Notes under the pieces: model-generated
Told to the model about the DNA's origin: nothing
Database searches by the model: none
The model's input: the letters and a program-made list of their open reading frames with translations, nothing else
Source of the DNA: Kitasatospora sp. MMS16-BH015
GTDB taxonomy: Bacteria; Actinomycetota; Actinomycetes; Streptomycetales; Streptomycetaceae
Length of the DNA stretch: 64,000 nucleotides
Direction of reading: 5' to 3'
Assembly: GCF_002943525.1 (NCBI RefSeq)
Contig: NZ_CP025394.1
Location: forward strand, 4,216,001-4,280,000
Part shown: piece after piece, positions 41,558 through 52,787 of the stretch
Layout: each line of letters starts with the position of its first letter
Position numbering within the stretch: the first letter of the stretch is position 1
Position numbers and translations under genes: made by a program

Positions 41558-42553
41558 ATGCTCGAGCTACTGGGACTGGACGCCACCACCGAGGTGGTCT
41601 ACCGGGCGCTGCTGAGCCACCCGCGCAGCGAGGCCGCGGCGCTGGCCGAGCAGCTGGCCCTCAGCCCGGAGACCGTCCGCAAGGCCTGGCGCACCCTGGC
41701 CGACCTCGCCCTGGTGCGGTACGAGCCCGACTCCTCCGAGCCACCCCGGCTGGTCGGCCCGGACATCGCCCTGGAGCACCTGCTGGCCCGCCGCGAGGCC
41801 GAGCTCGCCGAGCGCCAGGAGCGGCTGGCGGCCACCCGGGCCGCCGCCGCGGTGCTGCTCGCCGAGCACGCCGAGCAGCAGCCGGCCGCCGGACCGGTGA
41901 CGGTGGAGCACCTGGCCGATCTGGGCCAGATCCGCGACCGGCTGAAGGCGCTCACCGACAACGTCGTCACCGAGGTGATGGCCTTCGCCCCCGGCGGGGC
42001 GCAGACCGCGGCCAACATGGCCGCCGCCCGCCCGCTCAACGAGCAGCTGCTCGGCCGGGGCGTGCAGATGCGGACGGTCTACCTGGACAGCCTCCGCAAC
42101 GACTCGGCGACGGTGGCGCACGCCAAGTGGCTCACCGAGCAGGGCGGCCAGGTGCGCACGGCAGCGGTGCTGCCGCTGCGGATGACGGTGATCGACCGGG
42201 CCACGGCGGTGATCCCGGCCGATCCGGAGGACACCAGCACGGGTGCCGTGGTGATCTCCGGCCAGCCCGTCCTGGTGGCGCTCTGCGCGCTGTTCGAGAC
42301 CGTCTGGGAGGAGGCCCAGCCGCTGGGCGCCGTGGGCCGCCCCGAGCGGCCCGAGCTGGACCGCCAGGAGAGCGCCGCCCTGCGGCTGCTCGCCGAGGGC
42401 CACACCGACGAGACGATCGCCAAGCGGATGGGCGTCTCGCACCGGACGGCCCGCCGGATCGCCACCGCCCTGATGGAGAAGCTCGACGCCCGGAGCCGCT
42501 TCGAGGCGGGGGTCCACGCGGCACAGCGCGGCTGGCTGCCCAAGACCGACTGA
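41558..42553 (+). CDS. LuxR-type regulator with TrmB-like N-terminus
   Basis: A 331-aa regulator: N-terminal winged helix (LDATTEVVYRALLSHP, LSPETVRKAWRTLADLALV), a helical linker, a middle domain (GQIRDRLKALTDN, RGVQMRTVYLDS, LPLRMTVIDRATAVIPADP) resembling the ligand domain of TrmB-like regulators, and a C-terminal LuxR HTH (LLAEGHTDETIAKRMGVSHRTARRIATALMEKL). The same architecture recurs in four genes between 54.6 and 59.9 kb. ATG 41558 with GGGGAAG. Likely binds the palindromes upstream and controls the divergent peptide gene (inference). Confidence 0.85.
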   Translation: MLELLGLDATTEVVYRALLSHPRSEAAALAEQLALSPETVRKAWRTLADLALVRYEPDSSEPPRLVGPDIALEHLLARREAELAERQERLAATRAAAAVLLAEHAEQQPAAGPVTVEHLADLGQIRDRLKALTDNVVTEVMAFAPGGAQTAANMAAARPLNEQLLGRGVQMRTVYLDSLRNDSATVAHAKWLTEQGGQVRTAAVLPLRMTVIDRATAVIPADPEDTSTGAVVISGQPVLVALCALFETVWEEAQPLGAVGRPERPELDRQESAALRLLAEGHTDETIAKRMGVSHRTARRIATALMEKLDARSRFEAGVHAAQRGWLPKTD

Positions 42554-42706
42554 CACGCTAGCCCCTCCCCCTCCACGCCGACCGGGCCCCACCGTTCCCC
42601 CCGGCACCCCCACCAGCCTGCGGCCTGCCGGGCCGGCCCACAACCACCCCCTCAGCCCCACCGAACCCCCCGATCGGCCGGGCCGATCCGCCGCCGGAGG
42701 CGGTGT

Positions 42707-42712
42707 TAGGGT
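42707..42712 (+). promoter_or_regulatory. -10 box of a leaderless promoter
   Basis: TAGGGT ends 7 nt before the ATG at 42720, with no ribosome site between, so a leaderless mRNA is expected. Confidence 0.6.
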
Positions 42713-42719
42713 CGCCGCC

Positions 42720-43241
42720 ATGCTCCGACTGATCGTGCCCACCACCCGGTTGCACACCTCCTGGCTCGACGCCCGGGCCGAGTTCGCCGGGGCCCACCAG
42801 GACGGTGCGGGTCTCACCCCCGAGGACGAGGTGGACACTCCGGAGGGCTTCGCCACCTGGGTCGACCGCCTGCTCCGCCGGGGCGACACCACGCTCCCGC
42901 CCGAGGAGGGACGGGTCCACGCGACCCACCGGTGGATCGTCGAGGGCGAGACCTACCTGGGCGCGATCGACCTGCGCCACACCCTGAACGACTTCCTGCT
43001 CGAGGCCGGCGGCCACATCGGCTACAGCATCCGCCCCACGGCCCGCCGCCGCGGCCTGGCCACCTGGGCCCTGGCCCAGGCCCTCCCGCTCGCCCGCGAG
43101 CTCGGCATCGACCGCGTCCTGCTCACCTGCGACCCGGACAACGCCCCCTCGGCCCGCACCATCCGCGCCAACGGCGGCGTCCTGGAGGACGTCCGCGAGA
43201 CCTCGATCGGCACCAAGTCCCGCTACTGGATCACCCTCTAG
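42720..43241 (+). CDS. GNAT-family N-acetyltransferase
   Basis: A 173-aa acetyltransferase. The CoA-binding segment reads GYSIRPTARRRGLATWALAQAL, preceded by GAIDLRHTLNDFLLEAGGHI, and closed by CDPDNAPSARTIRANGG, the usual GNAT ending. The start MLRLIVPTTRLHTSWL resembles a group of streptomycete acetyltransferases with unknown acceptors. Leaderless start at 42720. A terminator and tRNA-Gly follow. Confidence 0.85.
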   Translation: MLRLIVPTTRLHTSWLDARAEFAGAHQDGAGLTPEDEVDTPEGFATWVDRLLRRGDTTLPPEEGRVHATHRWIVEGETYLGAIDLRHTLNDFLLEAGGHIGYSIRPTARRRGLATWALAQALPLARELGIDRVLLTCDPDNAPSARTIRANGGVLEDVRETSIGTKSRYWITL

Positions 43242-43282
43242 CCCGACCGGCGGCCGCTGGGCCGATCTGCCGCCGGGAACGA

Positions 43283-43313
43283 CGGAACCCCAGGCCGACG
43301 GCCTGGGGTTCCG
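43283..43313. terminator. Bidirectional terminator, 14-bp stem
   Basis: CGGAACCCCAGGCC (43283-43296) pairs perfectly with 43300-43313 around loop GAC, between the acetyltransferase gene and the convergent tRNA-Gly gene. Confidence 0.8.
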
Positions 43314-43323
43314 GTGTGCAGAG

Positions 43324-43394
43324 AGCGGGCGACGAGAATCGAACTCGCGCTAGAAGCTTGGGAAGCTCCTGTTCTACCATTAAACTACGCCCGC
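43324..43394 (-). tRNA. tRNA-Gly (anticodon UCC)
   Basis: Minus-strand 71-nt sequence beginning GCGGGCG and ending CGCCCGC plus discriminator T. The anticodon arm AGGAGCTTCCCAAGCTTCT places TCC in the loop, and the T-arm is GAGTTCGATTCTC. CCA is not encoded. Confidence 0.95.
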
Positions 43395-43581
43395 ATGACG
43401 AGCCGTCAGTGACGCTCGATCTTCGCCCACTCTACCCCATCCCGCCGGGTGCTCGTGCCCATCTGGCGGGGTGCCGGGGCCGGCTCGGTCGCAAGCTCGC
43501 CGGGGTCGGCGAGCCGACCGGGAGGGGGCCCGGTGGATCCCCTAATGTGTCGCTGTTCCTGGCGGAGTGGGAAGGGGATCA

Positions 43582-43803
43582 ATGGAGCAGCGGACGGTCG
43601 TTCGGTGTGCCGATGGGCACCTGTTCAGCACCACCAAGTTCCCGATGCAGAACCTCGGCGCGGCCCGGCTGGGCCCCGGCCGGCTGATCCGGTGCCCGCA
43701 GTGCGGGCGGCTGCGCAGCTCGGTCCGGGCCGACGTGAGCGAGCTCTCCGGGGCTCAGCTGGCCCGGGCGCTGCGGCTGGAGGCGGCCGAGTTCCTGGCC
43801 TGA
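43582..43803 (+). CDS. Small zinc-ribbon-like protein
   Basis: A 73-aa protein with CADGH near the N-terminus and CPQCGRLR in the middle, together a plausible four-ligand zinc site. The C-terminal helix (ELSGAQLARALRLEAAEFL) is amphipathic. ATG 43582 follows AAGGGGATC. Conserved-looking and well placed between tRNA-Gly and dcd, but function unknown. Confidence 0.7.
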   Translation: MEQRTVVRCADGHLFSTTKFPMQNLGAARLGPGRLIRCPQCGRLRSSVRADVSELSGAQLARALRLEAAEFLA

Positions 43804-43864
43804 CGGCCGGCGATCGGCAACGGCCGTGGGTTGGACGGATTCGTGCAGCCCACGGTCATGCACG

Positions 43865-43870
43865 TAACCT
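43865..43870 (+). promoter_or_regulatory. -10 box of a leaderless promoter for dcd
   Basis: TAACCT fits TANNNT and ends 6 nt before the GTG at 43877; no ribosome site is visible. Confidence 0.6.
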
Positions 43871-43876
43871 CGAAGC

Positions 43877-44452
43877 GTGCTGCTCTCTGACAAGGACATC
43901 CGTACCGAGATCGACAAGGGACGGGTCAAGATCGACCCGTTCGACCCGGCCATGGTCCAGCCGTCGAGCATCGACGTCCGGCTCGACCGTTTCTTCCGGG
44001 TGTTCGAAAACCACCGGTACCCTTACATCGACCCTTCCCAGGAGCAGCCGGACCTCACCCGGCTGGTCGAGCCGGAGGGCGACGAGGCCTTCATCCTGCA
44101 CCCGGGTGAGTTCGTGCTGGCCTCGACCTACGAGACCGTGACGCTGCCGGAGGACATCGCCTCCCGGCTGGAGGGCAAGTCGAGCCTGGGCCGGCTCGGC
44201 CTGCTGACGCACTCGACCGCCGGCTTCATCGACCCGGGGTTCAGCGGCCACGTCACCCTGGAGCTCTCCAACGTGGCGACCCTGCCGATCAAGCTCTTCC
44301 CGGGCATGAAGATCGGCCAGCTCTGCCTCTTCCGGCTCTCCTCGCCGTCCGAGCACCCGTACGGCTCCGAGCGGTACGGCTCCCGCTACCAGGGCCAGCG
44401 CGGCCCGACGGCCTCCCGCTCGTACCTCAACTTCCACCGCTCCGAGGTCTGA
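43877..44452 (+). CDS. dcd: dCTP deaminase
   Basis: Deaminates dCTP, and in actinobacterial forms also yields dUMP directly. The 191-aa protein has the family signatures [36 protein letters not shown], the catalytic [19 protein letters not shown] and the C-terminal [13 protein letters not shown] lid. Full length for the family. GTG start 43877, probably leaderless. A very strong terminator lies 13 nt past the stop. Confidence 0.96.
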   Translation: MLLSDKDIRTEIDKGRVKIDPFDPAMVQPSSIDVRLDRFFRVFENHRYPYIDPSQEQPDLTRLVEPEGDEAFILHPGEFVLASTYETVTLPEDIASRLEGKSSLGRLGLLTHSTAGFIDPGFSGHVTLELSNVATLPIKLFPGMKIGQLCLFRLSSPSEHPYGSERYGSRYQGQRGPTASRSYLNFHRSEV

Positions 44453-44465
44453 GCCTCCCCGAGCG

Positions 44466-44509
44466 TGCCGAAGGGCGGCGGGCCGATTCCGGCCCGCCGC
44501 CCTTCGGCA
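44466..44509. terminator. Strong bidirectional terminator, 20-bp stem
   Basis: Bases 44466-44485 pair perfectly with 44490-44509 around a four-base loop, between the convergent dcd and AlaX-like genes. Confidence 0.85.
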
Positions 44510-44521
44510 TGAGCAGGGTGC

Positions 44522-45415
44522 TCAGGCCCGCTTCGGCCGGGTCACCGCGACCAGCTCGCTGCCGTCCTCGGAGAGCCGCAGCTCGGTGCGGAGCTCGGCC
44601 AGCTCGCCCAGGTGGTGCAGGTGGGTGCCGCCGCAGAAGATCTGCGCCGAGCCGTCCGGCAGCTCGCAGTGCCACTGGCGGCGGGCGGTCAGCTCGGGGC
44701 CGGGCACCTCGATCCGCACCGGGGCGTCGGCGGCCACCCAGGCGGCCAGCCGGGCGTTGACGTCCTCGGTGAGCGCCGGGAGCGCCTCGGCCAGGGCGGG
44801 GAAGCCCTCGCCGGCGTCCACGGTGAAGCCCTTCTTCTTCAGCGACTTGCCGATCCGGTAGGTGTCGGTGGAGGCCTCGGTGTCCATCACCGAGGTGTCC
44901 ATCGCCAGGCTGTCGAAATCCGGGTGCCCGAAGGCGTCCGAGCGGCCCGGGTCCTTGCGCCAGCGCGGGGCGAGCGCGGCGTTCAGGGCCAGCGCCAGCA
45001 GGTGGCAGCCGCTGTGCGAGGCGGAGAGCAGGCCGCGCCGCTCGGCGTCCACCGCGAGCGTGGCCGTGGCGCCGACCACGGCGCCCGGGTCGGCGGCCAG
45101 CACGTGCAGCACCAGCCAGGACCACTCCTCGTCCCCGCGCCGCACCGGGATGTCGGCGCCGACCAGCGGCTCGCCGCCCTCGGGGCCCACCGCGCCGGTC
45201 AGACAGTCCACCACCGGGTGGGCGACCCCGCCCACGGTCAGCGTGCCGAGGTCGGCCGGCTGGTCGGGCCAGGTGTGGTCGAGCGGGTGGAAGGGGGTGG
45301 CCTCGGTGACCACGGCGTACCGGCCGTCGGCCAGCGGGTGGACGGCCAGCACCGGCGACTCGCCGGTCACCGCCCCGGCGGGGAAGCTGACGTGGGTGGT
45401 GGGGAGGGTGGTCAT
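44522..45415 (-). CDS. AlaX-like trans-editing protein (tRNA-Ala deacylase family)
   Basis: A 297-aa protein related to the editing domain of alanyl-tRNA synthetase. The metal site is visible: SHSGCHLLALALN for the HxxxH motif and FCGGTHLHHLGEL for the C-x3-H motif. Free-standing AlaX proteins hydrolyse misacylated Ser- or Gly-tRNA-Ala in the cytosol. The N-terminal half is a divergent beta-barrel. ATG 45415. Confidence 0.85.
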   Translation of the reverse strand: MTTLPTTHVSFPAGAVTGESPVLAVHPLADGRYAVVTEATPFHPLDHTWPDQPADLGTLTVGGVAHPVVDCLTGAVGPEGGEPLVGADIPVRRGDEEWSWLVLHVLAADPGAVVGATATLAVDAERRGLLSASHSGCHLLALALNAALAPRWRKDPGRSDAFGHPDFDSLAMDTSVMDTEASTDTYRIGKSLKKKGFTVDAGEGFPALAEALPALTEDVNARLAAWVAADAPVRIEVPGPELTARRQWHCELPDGSAQIFCGGTHLHHLGELAELRTELRLSEDGSELVAVTRPKRA

Positions 45416-45479
45416 CCGGGCTGCTCCGAAACCGAGTGCGTACCTGTCGGCACCAACCCTACGGAACCCGGGCCGGGGC

Positions 45480-46259
45480 TCAGCCCAGCGTGGGCAGCTT
45501 GATCAACACGAGCAGCGCGAGCAGTTGGACGGCGGCCGCACCGGCGGCCTTTCCCCAGGGCAGGTCGTGGATCCGGCGCACCATCGTGGTGAGCAGCACC
45601 GCGCAGAAGATCCAGGTGGCCCAGCCCACGGCCTGCACCACCACGTTCCCGGCGGGCAGGAAGAGCGCGAGCAGCAGCCGGGGCGCGTCCGTGGTCCAGC
45701 CGATCAGCACGGCCAGCCCGATGGTCGAGCGCCAGGGGCCGTCCCCGCCGAACTGCCGGGCCAGGCCGTAGGTGACGGCCCCGAGCATCCCGCCGGCCAG
45801 GGTGAAGATCACCGCGCCGGAGAGGATCGAGACCAGCGCGGTGGAGAAGGTCGAGTTCTCGACCTCGCTCTGGGTGATGCCGATGCCCAGCACGGCGAGC
45901 GCGCCGTAGAGCAGCGAGACGGTCAGCGCGGGCAGCCACACCTGGTGCTCGCGCATCCGGTCGAAGGTCTTCGCGGGCTCCCGGTAGATCCCGGTGATCA
46001 GCGCCTTCCACGGCAGCCGCGGCCCGCCGACCCGCGGCGCGGCCTGCCCACCGGCCCGGTACACCCCGACGTTGTACGGCTCCTCGGCCCGCCCGGGCTC
46101 CTGGTAGCCCTCGTACGGCGCGCCGTGCGTCTCGTACCCGCCGTACTCCCCCGCCGGGAACGCCCTGGTGTGCCCCGGCTGCTCGGCAGCCGGGTGGTAC
46201 CCGTCGTTCGGCGCGGTGAAGTACTCGGGCTCACCGCTCTCGTATCCCTGTCCACCCAC
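45480..46259 (-). CDS. Yip1-like integral membrane protein
   Basis: A 259-aa protein with a Gly/Tyr/Glu-rich cytoplasmic tail (about 1-80) and five hydrophobic helices. The PWKALITGIYREPAKTFDRMREHQVWLPAL lead-in and the WRSTIGLAVLIGW loop fit bacterial Yip1-domain proteins. GTG 46259. Function unknown. It lies 98 nt after the NDP-sugar pyrophosphorylase gene and may share its transcript. Confidence 0.75.
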   Translation of the reverse strand: MGGQGYESGEPEYFTAPNDGYHPAAEQPGHTRAFPAGEYGGYETHGAPYEGYQEPGRAEEPYNVGVYRAGGQAAPRVGGPRLPWKALITGIYREPAKTFDRMREHQVWLPALTVSLLYGALAVLGIGITQSEVENSTFSTALVSILSGAVIFTLAGGMLGAVTYGLARQFGGDGPWRSTIGLAVLIGWTTDAPRLLLALFLPAGNVVVQAVGWATWIFCAVLLTTMVRRIHDLPWGKAAGAAAVQLLALLVLIKLPTLG

Positions 46260-46357
46260 ACCCTGAAGGTACCCGCTGCCCGGGTCGGGCAGCGGGTGCG
46301 CAGCGGCTTGCAGCAGGGTCGTGACAGAGAGCGGGCCGCGGAGCGGCGGGCGCCTGG

Positions 46358-47506
46358 TCAGCGCTGGGCGGCGACCGTACGGCCGTGCACCACGGCCGCG
46401 GCCGTCTCGCCGGCCGGGCAGCCGCCGGGGCCCGCGGTGGTGCGGACGGCGCCGACCGGCAGCAGGGTGCCGCAGGCGATCCGGATGCCGGGCGGCAGCT
46501 CGTTGTCGGTCTCGACGATCGCGCCGTCGCCGATCACCGCGCCGTCCAGCGAGGTGCGGGCACCGATCACGGCGTACGCGCCGACGATCGAGTCCTTGAC
46601 CACGGTGTCCGGGCCGATCACGGCGCCGGGCAGGATCACGCTGGCCTCGACGATCGCCCCGGCCTCGACCACGGCGCCCTCGGAGATCACGGTGCCGGAG
46701 CTGAGCACGGCCGCCGGGTCCACCTCGGCACCGGGCAGCAGCAGCGCCTCACCGGTCGGGCCGGGCACGGCCGGCGAGTCCACCTTGCCGAGCACCAGGT
46801 CGGCGGAGCCGCGGACGAAGGCGCCGGGGGTGCCCAGGTCCAGCCAGTACGAGGTGTCCACCACGCCGCGCAACAGCGCGCCGGTGGCGAGCAGCTCGGG
46901 GAAGGTCTCGCGCTCGACCGAGACCACCCGGCCGGCCGGGATGCGGTCGATCACCGAGCGGGTGAAGACGTAGCAGCCGGCGTTGATCTGGTCGGTGATG
47001 ATCTGCTCGGGCGTCTCGGGCTTCTCCAGGAACTCCAGCACCCGGCCGGCCTCGTCGGTCGGCACCAGGCCGAAGGCGCGCGGGTCCTCGACCCGGGTCA
47101 GGTGCAGGGTCACGTCGGCCCCGGCGGCCACGTGGCTGTCCCGCAGGGCGGCGATGTCCAGGCCGGAGAGGATGTCGCCGTTGAAGACCAGCACCGGCTC
47201 GTCCGGGCCGCAGGTGAGGCCCTCGGCGGCGTTGCGGATCGCCCCGCCGGTGCCCAGCGGCTCGCGCTCGGTGAGGTAGATCAGCTCGATCCCGTACGGG
47301 CTGCCGTCCTTGAAGTGGTCCTCGAAGACCTCGGCGAGGTAGGAGGTGGCCAGCACCACCCGGGTGACCCCGGCCGCCGCGGCACGGGCCAGCTGGTGCG
47401 CGATGAACGGCACGCCCGCCACCGGCAGCATGGGCTTGGGCGTGTGGGTGGTCAGCGGACGCAGCCGTGTGCCTTGGCCACCGACCAGCATGATCGCCTG
47501 GGTCAT
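46358..47506 (-). CDS. NDP-sugar pyrophosphorylase (mannose-1-phosphate guanylyltransferase-like)
   Basis: A 382-aa nucleotidyltransferase. The N-terminal catalytic domain has MLVGGQGTRLRPLT, then TPKPMLPVAGVPFI, GTGGAIRNA, VFNGDIL and FLEKP; the C-terminal third is a left-handed beta-helix of hexapeptide repeats (VISEGAVVEAGAIVEASVILPGAVIG). It activates a sugar 1-phosphate for cell wall or glycan synthesis; mannose with GTP is the usual assignment for this group, not proven here. ATG 47506. Confidence 0.88.
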   Translation of the reverse strand: MTQAIMLVGGQGTRLRPLTTHTPKPMLPVAGVPFIAHQLARAAAAGVTRVVLATSYLAEVFEDHFKDGSPYGIELIYLTEREPLGTGGAIRNAAEGLTCGPDEPVLVFNGDILSGLDIAALRDSHVAAGADVTLHLTRVEDPRAFGLVPTDEAGRVLEFLEKPETPEQIITDQINAGCYVFTRSVIDRIPAGRVVSVERETFPELLATGALLRGVVDTSYWLDLGTPGAFVRGSADLVLGKVDSPAVPGPTGEALLLPGAEVDPAAVLSSGTVISEGAVVEAGAIVEASVILPGAVIGPDTVVKDSIVGAYAVIGARTSLDGAVIGDGAIVETDNELPPGIRIACGTLLPVGAVRTTAGPGGCPAGETAAAVVHGRTVAAQR

Positions 47507-47674
47507 GGTCTGGGCTTCTCCCCTTGCTCCGGAACCGCCCGCGTGCCGCGGGCGACGACCCGCACAGCCGCGAGTCTGGGCCTACTGTATTTCCTCCCGG
47601 AGCACACCCGTTCCAGACCCGGCATTCCGGACGGTTCGTCAGCGTTCCGGCATGCTGCTCCGAACACGACGGAA

Positions 47675-47706
47675 CCCCGCCGACCAGCGGAAACCGGTCG
47701 GCGGGG
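47675..47706. terminator. Terminator after iron-sulfur oxidoreductase gene
   Basis: CCCCGCCGACC (47675-47685) pairs perfectly with 47696-47706 around a 10-nt loop, 22 nt past the stop codon of the leftward gene. Confidence 0.75.
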
Positions 47707-47728
47707 CCCCTGTTGAGCCGTCCTCGGA

Positions 47729-49948
47729 TCAGGCGTCCACGGCCTCCGGCTCGGCGGCCGGCTGGGCCTTGACCGAGTCGAGCAGCAGCTGGGCCACGTC
47801 GACCACCTTCAGGTGCTCCTTGGCCGCGCCCTCGTTCTTCTTGCCGTTGACGGAGTCGGAGAGCATCACCAGGCAGAACGGGCAGGCGGTGGAGACGATG
47901 TCCGGGTTGAGGGACAGCGCCTCGTCCACGCGCTCGGTGTTGATGCGCTTGCCGATCCGCTCCTCCATCCACATCCGGGCGCCGCCGGCGCCGCAGCAGA
48001 AGCCGCGCTCCTTGTGGCGGTGCATCTCCTGCTGGCGCAGGCCCGGCACCTTGTCCATGATCTCGCGCGGCGGGCTGTACACCTTGTTGTGGCGGCCCAG
48101 GTAGCACGGGTCGTGGTAGGTGATCAGACCCTCGACCGGGTTGACCGGCAGCAGCTTGCCCTCGTCGATCAGGTGCTGGAGCAGCTGGGTGTGGTGGATG
48201 ACCTCGAAGTGCCCGCCGAGCTGCGGGTACTCGTTGGCGATGGTGTTGAAGCAGTGCGGGCAGGTGGCGACGATCCGCTTGACCGGCGCGTCCTCCAGGG
48301 CGGCGTTCAGCGTCTCGACGTTCTGCGCGCCGAGCATCTGGAACAGGAACTCGTTGCCCAGGCGGCGCGGGGAGTCACCGGTGCAGGTCTCCTCCTTGCC
48401 GAGGATGGCGAACTTGACGCCCGCCGTGTGCAGCAGCTCCGCGAAGGCCTTGGTGGTCTTCTTGGCCCGGTCCTCCAGGGCGCCGGCGCAGCCGACCCAG
48501 TAGAGGTACTCCACCTCGGCCGGGTCGATGTCCTCACCGATCACCGGCACCTCGATGCCGGTCTCCTTCTTGAGCTCCTTGACCCAGTCGAGGCGGGCCT
48601 TGGTGGCCATGCCCCACGGGTTGCCCTTGTTCTCCAGGTTCTTGAGCATCGTCCCGGCCTCGGTCGGGAAGGAGCTCTCGATCATCACCTGGTAGCGGCG
48701 CATGTCGACGATGTGGTCGATGTGCTCGATGTCCACCGGGCACTGCTCCACGCAAGCGCCGCAGGTGGTGCAGGACCACAGCACGTCGGGGTCGATGACG
48801 CCGTTCTCCTCGGCGGTGCCGATCAGCGGGCGCTCGGCCTCGGCCAGCGCAGCCGCAGGGACGTCCTTGAGCTGCTCGGCGGTGGCCTGCTCCTCGCCCT
48901 CCATGGACTTGCCGCCGCCGGCCAGCAGGTACGGCGCCTTGGCGTAGGCGTGGTCCCGCAGGCTCATGATCAGCAGCTTGGGCGAGAGCGGCTTGCCGGT
49001 GTTCCAGGCGGGGCACTGCGACTGGCAGCGGCCGCACTCGGTGCAGGTGGAGAAGTCGAGGATGCCCTTCCAGGAGAAGTGCTCGACCTGGGAGACGCCG
49101 AAGACGGCGTCGTCCGCCGGGTCCTCGAAGTCGATCGGCTCACCGGCGCTGGTCATCGGCTGCAGCGCGCCGAGCGCGACCGCGCCGTCGGCCTCACGCT
49201 TGAACCAGATGTTCGGGAAGCCCAGGAAGCGGTGCCAGGCCACGCCCATGTCGGTGTTCAGCGAGACCGTGATCATCCAGATGAAGGAGACCGAGATCTT
49301 GATGGTCGCGACCACCCAGAGCAGGTTGTGCAGGGCGCCGATGCTCATGCCGGAGAACAGCTTCACCAGCGGGTACGAGACCAGGTACGAGGCCTCGTAG
49401 TGGTCGACCCCCAGCTGGGCGCCCTCGATGCCGCGCAGGGTCAGGATCGCCGCGCCGATGATCAGGATGACCGCTTCGATGAAGTACGCGAAGCCCATGT
49501 TGGAGCCGGCGAAGCGGGACTTGCGGCCCGACTTGTTCGGCAGGCTCAGCTGGCGGATCACGATCAGCACCGCGATACCGAGGAAGGTGACGAAGCCGAG
49601 CACCTCCTGGAACACCAGGTACGGCACCCAGTCACCGACGATCGGCACCTCGAAGTCCGCGTCGAAGAGCTGGCCGAACGCGCCGACCAGGGTGAGGATC
49701 AGGGCGTAGAAGCCGACGGCGACGGCCCAGTGGGCGACGCCGACGATGCCCCACTTGTTCATCCGGGTGTGCCCGAGGAACTCCCGGATCAGGGTCACCG
49801 TGCGGGCCACCGGATCGTTGATCCGCGCGCCCTTCGGCACGGGCTGGCCCAGCCGGATGAACTTGTAGATCGACGCGATCGCACGAGCGAACAGCGCCAC
49901 GCCGACCACGGTCGTGCTCAGTGAGATGAGGATCGCTGCTAGCTGCAT
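47729..49948 (-). CDS. Membrane-bound iron-sulfur oxidoreductase (heterodisulfide reductase-like)
   Basis: A 739-aa fusion: five to six N-terminal membrane helices (about 1-240, NarI-like), then two 4Fe-4S motifs, CTECGRCQSQCP and CTTCGACVEQCP, then two CCG domains of the HdrB/GlpC type (VGCAG, TCPHCFNT, HDPCYLGRHN, FCCGAGGARMW, ACPFC). Such proteins pass electrons between a cytoplasmic donor and membrane quinone. The donor is unknown. A conserved streptomycete gene next to dnaK. ATG 49948. Confidence 0.88.
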   Translation of the reverse strand: MQLAAILISLSTTVVGVALFARAIASIYKFIRLGQPVPKGARINDPVARTVTLIREFLGHTRMNKWGIVGVAHWAVAVGFYALILTLVGAFGQLFDADFEVPIVGDWVPYLVFQEVLGFVTFLGIAVLIVIRQLSLPNKSGRKSRFAGSNMGFAYFIEAVILIIGAAILTLRGIEGAQLGVDHYEASYLVSYPLVKLFSGMSIGALHNLLWVVATIKISVSFIWMITVSLNTDMGVAWHRFLGFPNIWFKREADGAVALGALQPMTSAGEPIDFEDPADDAVFGVSQVEHFSWKGILDFSTCTECGRCQSQCPAWNTGKPLSPKLLIMSLRDHAYAKAPYLLAGGGKSMEGEEQATAEQLKDVPAAALAEAERPLIGTAEENGVIDPDVLWSCTTCGACVEQCPVDIEHIDHIVDMRRYQVMIESSFPTEAGTMLKNLENKGNPWGMATKARLDWVKELKKETGIEVPVIGEDIDPAEVEYLYWVGCAGALEDRAKKTTKAFAELLHTAGVKFAILGKEETCTGDSPRRLGNEFLFQMLGAQNVETLNAALEDAPVKRIVATCPHCFNTIANEYPQLGGHFEVIHHTQLLQHLIDEGKLLPVNPVEGLITYHDPCYLGRHNKVYSPPREIMDKVPGLRQQEMHRHKERGFCCGAGGARMWMEERIGKRINTERVDEALSLNPDIVSTACPFCLVMLSDSVNGKKNEGAAKEHLKVVDVAQLLLDSVKAQPAAEPEAVDA

Positions 49949-52695
<2,747 letters not shown>

Positions 52696-52705
52696 CAGTC
52701 TGTGC

Positions 52706-52750
52706 GCTGCGGAGTCGTACGTCGTCAGGTACGACGGACGGCTCCGCAGC
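52706..52750 (+). other. Hairpin in grpE-dnaJ gap
   Basis: GCTGCGGAG (52706-52714) pairs with CTCCGCAGC (52742-52750), and an inner TCGTAC/GTACGA stem (52715-52720 with 52729-52734) extends it. It lies inside the operon, ending 38 nt before dnaJ. Possible partial terminator or mRNA processing site. Confidence 0.6.
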
Positions 52751-52787
52751 GGCATATCGAAATGCACTTCGGGAGGTTGTGGCAGGC

